A stretch of DNA of 64,000 nt from Anisus vortex (lineage: Eukaryota > Mollusca > Gastropoda > Planorbidae): the NCBI GenBank assembly GCA_949126835.1, contig OX421497.1, positions 16,427,823 to 16,491,822 on the forward strand, read 5' to 3'. The notes beneath the pieces are model-generated. The model searched no databases. It saw nothing but the letters and a program-made list of their open reading frames with translations, and was not told the origin of the DNA. This document shows, one piece after another, positions 57,003-64,000 of the stretch (position 1 is the first letter of the stretch; each line of letters begins with the position of its first letter). The position numbers were made by a program, and so were the translations under genes.

Positions 57003-57130
57003 ACAGTAAATGTCAGGTAGCCATCAGATCTAAGCAGACTCAGAGACACGCTCCAAGCCTGTTTTTTTTTTTACTTGTTTTGGAACCCGACACTTTCAAC
57101 ATTGCATCCGACGCTCTAACTGGATACACT
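57003..57130 (-). mobile_element. SINE fragment
   Basis: The minus strand carries GTCGGGTTCCAAAACAAG, CAGGCTTGGAGCGTGTCTCTGAGTCTGC and GATGGCTACCTGACATTTAC, in the SINE body order. Confidence 0.55.
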
Positions 57131-57164
57131 AAGACTCATTCATCCTTCCCCCTCCCCACTGGGA

Positions 57165-57300
57165 AGTTACATGGTTGCCCGAACAAACCAGGAAGACCAA
57201 CACTTTCAGATCAATTTCAAATTCAACCGAAAATGCAAGCCTAGACTCAAACGACTTTTAAGCGTAGGACACAGTAATCGTCTTGTTAGAATGAACGACG
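57165..57300 (+). mobile_element. LINE 3' end fragment
   Basis: GGTTGCCCGAACAAACCAGGAAGACC, AAATGCAAGCCTAGACTC and AAGCGTAGGACACAGTAATCGTCTT parallel the 3' region of the 38239 LINE with more divergence. Confidence 0.6.
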
Positions 57301-57696
57301 GAGAAAGGAGTGAGCTAAAATTTACCGAAGACATTTTCGCCCACTAAATTCTAAAATGTTGCTTTAAAAACGATCCCTTTTGTTGCTTTTACTGAGCGGA
57401 ATACTGAAGAGAAATTTAGGTTGAGTTCTTCTTCGTTCTCAGGTGTATAATGTTGGAGGATTTAGACAACGAGACTAATACTTGTGACTTGTGATGAACT
57501 GTGCAGTTAGCTGTGAGTTGCTCCAGTCTACCAAAGTGTTTCTTATTGAGGAAAGTTTCCTGGGGTCAAATGGCTGACCGGTTAGAGTGGTACAGGGGGC
57601 AGGTCTAAGACTAGCCTACATGTTCTGCATTTTTGGGAGATCTGTAAACATGGGCACATTTCACTTGTTCCCATTCGTAGTTTGCGGATCATTTGT

Positions 57697-58782
57697 TTCT
57701 TCAGCTTCATGTTGTTTCTTCAGCTTCATGTGTTTCTTCAGCTTCATGTTTTTCTTCAGCTTCAAGTGTTTCTTCAGCTTCATGTGTTTCTTCAGCTTCA
57801 TGTGTTTCTTCAGCTTCATGTGTTTCTTCAGCTTCATGTGTTTCTTTAGCTTCTTGTGTTTCTTCAGCTTCATGTGTTTCTTCAGCTTCATGTGTTTCTT
57901 CAGCTTCATGTGTTTCTTCAGCTTCATGTGTTTCTTCAGCTTCTTGTGTTTCTTCAGCTTCATGTGTTTCTTCAGCTTCATGTGTTTCTTCAGCTTCATG
58001 TGTTTCTTCAGCTTTATGTGTTTCTTCAGCTTCATGTGTTTCTTCAGCTTCATGTGTTTCTTCAGCTTCATGTGTTTCTTCAGCTTCATGTGTTTCTTCA
58101 GCTTCTTGTGTTTCTTCAGCTTCTTGTGTTTCTTCAGCTTCATGTGTTTCTTCAGCTTCATGTGTTTCTTCAGCTTCATGTGTTTCTTCAGCTTCATGTG
58201 TGTTTCAGCTGCATGTGTTTCTTCAGCTTCATGTGTTTCTTCAGCTTCTTGTGTTTCTTCAGCTTCATGTGTTTCTTCAGCTTCATGTGTTTCTTCAGCT
58301 TCATGTGTTTCTTCAGCTTCTTGTGTTTCTTCAGCTTCATGTGTTTCTTCAGCTTCATGTGTTTCTTCAGCTTCATGTGTTTCTTCAGCTTCATGTGTTT
58401 CTTCAGCTTCATGTGTTTCTTCAGCTTCATGTGTTTCTTCAGCTTCATGTGTTTCTTCAGCTTCATGGGTTTCTTCAGCATCATGTGTTTCTTCAGCTTT
58501 ATGTGTTTCTTCAGCTTCTTGTGTTTCTTCAGCTTCATGTGTTTCTTCAGCTTCATGTGTTTCTTCAGCTTCATGTGTTTCTTCAGCTTCATGTGTTTCT
58601 TCAGCTTCATGTGTTTCTTCAGCTTCATGTGTTTCTTCAGCTTCATGTGTTTCTTCAGCTTCATGTGTTTCTTCAGCTTCTTGTGTTTCTTCAGCTTCAT
58701 GTGTTTCTTCAGCTTCATGTGTTTCTTCAGCTTCATGTGTTTCTTCAGCTTCATGTGTTTCTTCAGCTTCATGTGTTTCTTA
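57697..58782. repeat. 18-bp minisatellite GTGTTTCTTCAGCTTCAT, ~60 copies
   Basis: The unit is six codons long and lacks stops in several frames on both strands. It therefore gives 300-400-codon plus frames and two 180-225-codon minus frames (Lys/His/Met/Leu). One unit near 58200 is irregular and breaks the minus frame. The few substitutions (CTTCTT, CTTTAT) show no codon preference, so I do not call a protein. Confidence 0.95.
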
Positions 58783-59610
58783 GCCTGAAGATGTTTTTTT
58801 TTAATTTGCGAGTTTGTAATAACAGTTTTTGGCATGGACTTGATAATGCTCACACCATCTTTGGAATTCATTTATTATAAGTATTGCTTTGATTTTTTCT
58901 GAGTGTAGGGATATATCTGTTTTTGGCTGCCTCCAATTCTTGTTTTTTATGTTGACAAATGCTGAATGTGATTGAAGTTGTTAGTAAAACACAAGCAAGC
59001 TTACGTATTGGTGACAGTAACTTGAAGGAGTGTAGGCTACTGTTGATGTTGGCCTATGCAATAAGTTTGTTAGAATTTGGACTTTGAACCTCGGCCATGG
59101 CCATGTGACAAAATTATTGGCCTAATCAACATCAGGAAACACCAATCTATCAACAACAAAAACAACTTGAGTTTCGAAAACTGACAAATTGGAGTCTTGG
59201 ATGATAACGTGGGATCCACTAGCGCACATTGCCTACACCAAACTGGAATCATTGGTCTTAAAACGAAAAAGCGGGAGGGGAGCCGAAAACAACCTAACTA
59301 TGTCGGGAGGTTACTAAAAGTGCATCATTAAAGGGGGAAATGGGTTAATGGCCCTTGAGGCTGTACCGCGCCCATCCATTCCCATGCCCTTGACCACGCC
59401 GATGGGTCTCTACAGTAAACTTTATGCTTTAAGCGTTATCGGATTTTCCCGCACGCACATAATCCGCAGGTAATCCTGTTTACATATTGAAGTTTCATAT
59501 TCATGAATCATGAGCCGAACAGTGCACCGGAGCGCGCTATGCACTTGCAAAAATATATTTAAAAAAAACAACGCCATCGCCTGCAGGGTCTCTCTTCAAT
59601 AACATCTACA

Positions 59611-59649
<39 letters not shown>

Positions 59650-60805
59650 CCAAAATGCCAACAAACGCCCACACATACCTACAGAGAAGAATAAGAAGAA
59701 AGAAAGAGGAGGGGGGGATAACCCGTCGTCAAATATCCTACACCCACGCAGCTATCGTCTTTCAGTGGTCCACCTCGTCTACAGCATGCTTGACACCTTT
59801 CTCGATGTTTTCTCGTTTTCTTTCTCTCGTATCAAAACACACGTTTCTTATATTCTCAGCACACGTATGCATATTGCTTAAACAACCCCGCTATCTAGCA
59901 CACGCGGCCAGTTGGGCACATCACAGGCTCCCACTTATTAATGCAACGTCATCATTAAACACACTACACACACTACACACACTACACACACTAGCAGACT
60001 ACCCTCCCCCCACCATACCCCCAAATTTCCAATAAATACACACTTTCCACTTTGCATATTTCGATTTTACTTGTACACATTATACAGGAAGTTTTAATCT
60101 TTCAATCTATCCCGGTACCTTTAAACCAAATAGAATCACTAGTTTAGTTGAGTTGACCACAGAGATCTGTCGTAACAATCAACAAGCTTGATCCGCCCCT
60201 GCACGCTCACATAACCAACAAATGTGCCCTCACACGCCCGACGAACACACATCATGCATTTTACACGTGTCGCCCTCTCTCTCGCATCCCTCACGCAAAG
60301 GCATGGTTTCATTCTGACATCGGACATCCGTAAACCCACACAAACATGTACAGACACACACACATACACAGAGATACATACAGTGTTTTCTCTACACTAT
60401 AAGCTGTTGGACCGTGGGAACATGCTCTACAGACAGTGTCGACCTTCACCTTGTTAGCCACTCCTACGCCTCCACCCGCCACCACCACCCAGGCGAAGGT
60501 TGTTCTAATTTACCTTAAAATTTAGAGGCGGAAGACAATACGTTAGTTGGTAGTGAAGGTGTTTTGGGGGTGGGGGCGTTGGAGGGGGGGGGGAAGTGGC
60601 AGGGAGTGTTCTACTCACGCCCAAATAAAGCGATTATCATCGCAAGACAATTGGGTGAAAGGGGAAGGGGTAGGGATCCACTTATGAAATGCATGTTATG
60701 CACGAACAGACATGTGGTTACAAATGATAACCTAACCAGTGCAACATCATGGTCTAATCCACCGACAGATTAATATAACCGTACACACAAAGAGAACGTT
60801 GGAAG
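58783..60805. other. Intergenic, with (AC)n at 59610-59644
   Basis: No gene is recognised. The 126-codon plus frame at 59655-60035 and the frames at 60139-60457 are low-complexity or unrecognised. An ACACACT tract lies at 59957-59993. Confidence 0.4.
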
Positions 60806-61293
60806 AAAAAATAGAACATTGGCAGGAAATAGAACATTGTCAGGAAATAGAACATTGTCAGAAAATAGAACATTGGCAGAAAATAGAACATTGTCAGAAA
60901 ATAGAACATTGTCAGAAAATAGAACATTGTCAGGAAATAGAACATTGTCAGAAAATAGAACATTGGCAGAAAATAGAACATTGTCAGAAAATAGAACATT
61001 GTCAGGAAATAGAACATTGGCAGAAAATAGAACATTGGCAGAAAATAGAACATTGTCAGGAAATAGAACATTGTCAGAAAATAGAACATTGTCAGGAAAT
61101 AGAACATTGGCAGAAAATAGAACATTGTCAGGAAATAGAACATTGTCAGAAAATAGAACATTGGCAGAAAATAGAACATTGTCAGAAAATAGAACATTGG
61201 CAGAAAATAGAACATTGTCAGAAAATAGAACATTGTCAGAAAATAGAACATTGTCAGGAAATAGAACATTGTCAGAAAATAGAACATTGTCAT
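60806..61293. repeat. 18-bp minisatellite AGAAAATAGAACATTGTC, ~27 copies
   Basis: Units alternate CAGAAAATAG/CAGGAAATAG and ATTGTC/ATTGGC. It is open in all six frames over most of its length. It abuts hAT transposase remains at 61299. Confidence 0.95.
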
Positions 61294-61298
61294 CTTGA

Positions 61299-62188
61299 TG
61301 AAACAACATTTTCGGCATTGATTGGTGCAAATGTGTGATGAAGCTGATGTTTTTTGACAGACATAACGACTCATTTAAATGAGTTGAACTTGTGTTTACA
61401 AGGACAGGATCAAACAATTCTTAAACAGTTTGGTTACTCATTTTTACTGGAAATAATTTGGATTGAGACTGGACATAGTTATCCTTGATATTAACTCTAA
61501 GACATTTAAGTACTTCCCCAATGTTAAAGCTCATTCAGTTCTATATACATTACAGATAGATTGAAGCACTCTAAGTGGAGTTTTCTGGCAGAAGTCTATT
61601 TTGAAATGCAGCAAATTGAATTTAAAACATCCGATATATGGACATCAAAATCTGCCTAATTGCGAACAAGTCTAGAAGAAAAATGCTTAGAAAAGTCGTC
61701 AGCTATACTTAAACCGTTCATTTGTTTGAAAAACGTTGCATTTGTTTTACTTTCATCTATTGGCTTAACTACACTTGTAAACAGATTTTCTCATAAAAGA
61801 TTTTCTCATACAATAAAACTTTTTTAATCCCATAAGAAAGTCGCCTAACTCTTGAAGCATTAATCAAGGCTCACATAAATTGATACAGACAAATTGCATT
61901 CAAATGTTTTTTTATCTTCTTTAAATAAGCAGACAAAATAATTTGAGATCAATTTTATTTGTTTTAACTTAAAATAAACAACAGCTTAAGCTTATATACG
62001 AGCATTATATTACGTAATTGTTGTAATTCTGTGTTGGATTCTTAGTAAAGTGCCTTTTTTTCATGCTACATACATTTAATAATTATTGTTTAAAAATAAT
62101 AAATATGGCACAGATTGACTATTTGGCTGTTGGCACGCCGAGTGAGTAAGAAATTCTACTTTTGCACTCAAAAGGTTGCCGACCCCTG
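61299..62188 (+). pseudogene. hAT transposase C-terminal remnant with 3' terminus
   Basis: Plus translation near 61350-61430 reads FLTDITTHLNELNLCLQGQD, a conserved block of ZBED5/FAM200-like hAT transposases. Later pieces (SDIWTSK-type, then SRLTLEALIKAH near 61835-61880) resemble the C-terminal dimerisation region. Many stops and shifts are present. The sequence ends with AGGTTGCCGACCCCTG at 62173-62188, preceded by GCTGTTGGCACGCCGAGTGAGTAAG, the right end shared with the MITEs. It is therefore a decayed coding relative of the MITE family. Confidence 0.65.
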
Positions 62189-62306
62189 CTATATGCATCC
62201 ACGATGCAAGAAGAAATTGTACAAAACATCTGCATGGATATGACGATGATCATGCCGTAAAGATGAAATTTTTACCAACTTAAAATAAAACCATCGCAAT
62301 TTCTAT

Positions 62307-62820
62307 TCTTGAAAAATGTGCAAGACAAATCAAAGTGTGGATGGGTGGCAATAGACAAATCAAAGTGTGGATGGGTGGCAATAGACAAATCAAAGTGTGG
62401 ATGGGTGGCAATAGACAAATCAAAGTGTGGATGGGTGGCAATAGACAAATCAAAGTGTGGATGGGTGGCAATAGACAAATCAAAGTGTGGATGGGTGGCA
62501 ATAGACAAATCAAAGTGTGGATGGGTGGCAATAGACAAATCAAAGTGTGGATGGGTGGCAATAGACAAATCAAAGTGTGGATGGGTGGCAATAGACAAAT
62601 CAAAGTGTGGATGGGTGGCAATAGACTAAAAATGAATACATCAAAAACTGAATTTATTATGTTCGGAGCAAAACAACAAATTAAAAAATGCCAAACAAAT
62701 TATCTACTAGTTAATTTAACAATGAGAACATTCATAAAACAACGCAAATAAAATATCTCGGCGTAGATTTAGATGAAAATTTGACCCTCACCAAGGGAGA
62801 AATATCAGGACAGAAACTTT
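62307..62820 (+). pseudogene. LINE reverse transcriptase fragment with in-frame repeat expansion
   Basis: The frame LEKCARQIKVWMGGNR leads into repeated QIKVWMGGNR units and then LKMNTSKTEFIMFGAKQQ. After one shift it continues KIKYLGVDLDENLTLTKG. In Jockey/CR1-type LINE RTs the order is WM..N.LK+N..KTE.I+FG...KYLGV.LD, so the block is RT sequence just after the FADD catalytic region. No catalytic motif is present. Confidence 0.75.
62324..62627. repeat. 30-bp repeat, 10 perfect copies
   Basis: Ten visually identical units of GACAAATCAAAGTGTGGATG plus GGTGGCAATA, so a very recent amplification. It lies inside LINE RT coding sequence and adds exactly ten codons per unit. Confidence 0.97.
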
Positions 62821-64000
62821 CTGGACTAATTATTCTGTTTGAAATTATAATGAACAAAAAATCGTTACTATGATTTTTGTCCATGTGTTGATTTCGAATA
62901 CAGAGACGCTAGATCAATTTGGAGTTGTGTCTTTAAGCGAAATTTTGAGAACTGCTGTAAAACTATACTAGAAAGAATGTAAATAAATTGTAGGTGAAAT
63001 CACTTTGATCAATATTGCTCCAAGCATAAGAAGACACAAACCACAGACACAAACAGCTTTTACTGCAAACATTTGTCAAATTGTTGTCTATATAGCCAAG
63101 GACTGGTTTGTTGATAAATATCCTTGTATACCTGAATTGATCATGCATAAACAATGAATAGAAGGAATTTGTCATGATGTTGATTGTGTAGTCATTGGTA
63201 GTTACATGTCTTGGTTTATTTTTCTACACACTTGTAACAACAAAGAATACAATTACTAATAGAACAACAACAATTACAGCTTATGCAACATCATCAATTG
63301 GAACTACAACGACACATAGATAGTATTAACAGCAGCGTGTACAGGGTCATGAAATGAATGTCTACCGGGCCACAGAAAAAAGGAGAAAAGTTCACAGTGT
63401 GTCAGATTATGGTGATGGACTTATCTATATATAAAGTAGACTGTGTGTGTCGATTCCGATTCACATTAGTTAATTTAAAGACACGTGACCTTATTGAGTT
63501 CTAAATTACTTTTGCGATTTTGTTTCCTGCATGTATCCTCTCTTGTGTATGGCGGTCAGATTCCCCGACTGGCATGCAGGTGGCGTGGGTTCGTTTCTAC
63601 ACTTACAACTTTTATATCATTTTTCTGTAATTTCAACATATACAACAAGATATAAAGCAACATATACAACAACAACAACAACAAATGCTACAGGGGTGGG
63701 GTCGGGGAACCAGAGTCTTACGGCCACAATCCGCCCATGTAAGCATACACGTATACATTTAAAACAGTCTCATCATCGAGTTGAAGTGGTGCAAAGTAAC
63801 TGCAAAAGCCTCTGCAGCACCACGCCTCCCCATCCCAATAACCCCCTATAACACCATGTACACTATACTGCAACTTGCAATCGTTTGCACATTTTAAAAG
63901 TTGGCAGCACGGCGTTTATTACTTTATTTTCTTTGGACTTTTTCCACCATTGACGAAATGTAAATTCCGATGGTGGTGGTGGGGGGGGGGGGGCAGGGCG
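62821..64000. other. Intergenic sequence to window end
   Basis: Possibly includes the eroded 3' part of the LINE fragment. The 106-codon plus frame at 63531-63851 and the minus frame at 62963-63175 are unrecognised. The window ends in a G12 run. Confidence 0.4.

Noticed and set aside
57587..58880. A 398-codon Phe/Ser/Met/Cys protein or a Lys/His-rich minus-strand protein
   Set aside because: 18-bp minisatellite, open in several frames on both strands, with no unique domain and no codon bias among units.

Overview
The window looks like a gene-poor, repeat-rich stretch of an animal nuclear genome, most likely a mollusc and probably a gastropod. The taxon is inferred from style only: Gmr1-like LTR elements, dense tRNA-derived SINEs, hAT MITEs and many long minisatellites. 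I find no host protein-coding gene. The only functional-looking non-transposon genes are two identical tRNA-Thr(AGT) genes at about 40.1 and 40.6 kb.

Layout. 0-6.5 kb: simple repeats, a SINE split by a 17-bp minisatellite, and a 342-bp exact duplication. 6.5-13.5 kb: LTR retrotransposon copy 1, inserted in an (AT)n tract. 13.5-20.7 kb: a SINE, a telomere-like 33/45-bp satellite, a 30-bp array, a hAT MITE, a hAT transposase remnant and further arrays. 21-30 kb: a C-rich CACTAACCCC array, a second MITE family and many minisatellites. 30.5-33.5 kb: a 66-bp satellite followed directly by a SINE. 36.3-37.6 kb: a 37-bp array, then a MITE. 38.2-39.9 kb: a 5'-truncated Jockey/CR1-type LINE. 40.0-40.7 kb: the tRNA pair. 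41.2-47.8 kb: LTR retrotransposon copy 2. 48-57.3 kb: MITEs, SINEs, LINE 3' ends, an eroded LINE endonuclease and a 19-bp array. 57.7-62.8 kb: two 18-bp arrays, hAT transposase remains, and a LINE reverse transcriptase (RT) fragment carrying ten copies of a 30-bp unit.

Main result. The two LTR elements form one family. Each encodes Gag, aspartic protease, a D,D-35-E integrase with a GPY/F module, and then only the first few dozen residues of RT. Integrase before RT is the Gmr1-type order within Ty3/gypsy. Both copies carry the same internal deletion, which fuses the RT start to the last ~19 codons of RNase H in the wrong frame. The copies have different 4-bp target duplications (ATAT, CTCT) and nearly identical LTR pairs. 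The RT-less form therefore appears to have moved recently, presumably using RT supplied in trans.

Second theme. Several minisatellites sit inside transposable elements and are built from their sequence: in SINEs at 4.2-5.0 and 55.7-56.5 kb, in a hAT MITE at 49.5 kb, and in a LINE RT frame at 62.3 kb. Transposon-internal slippage seems to be a recurring source of arrays here. All identities were judged by eye.
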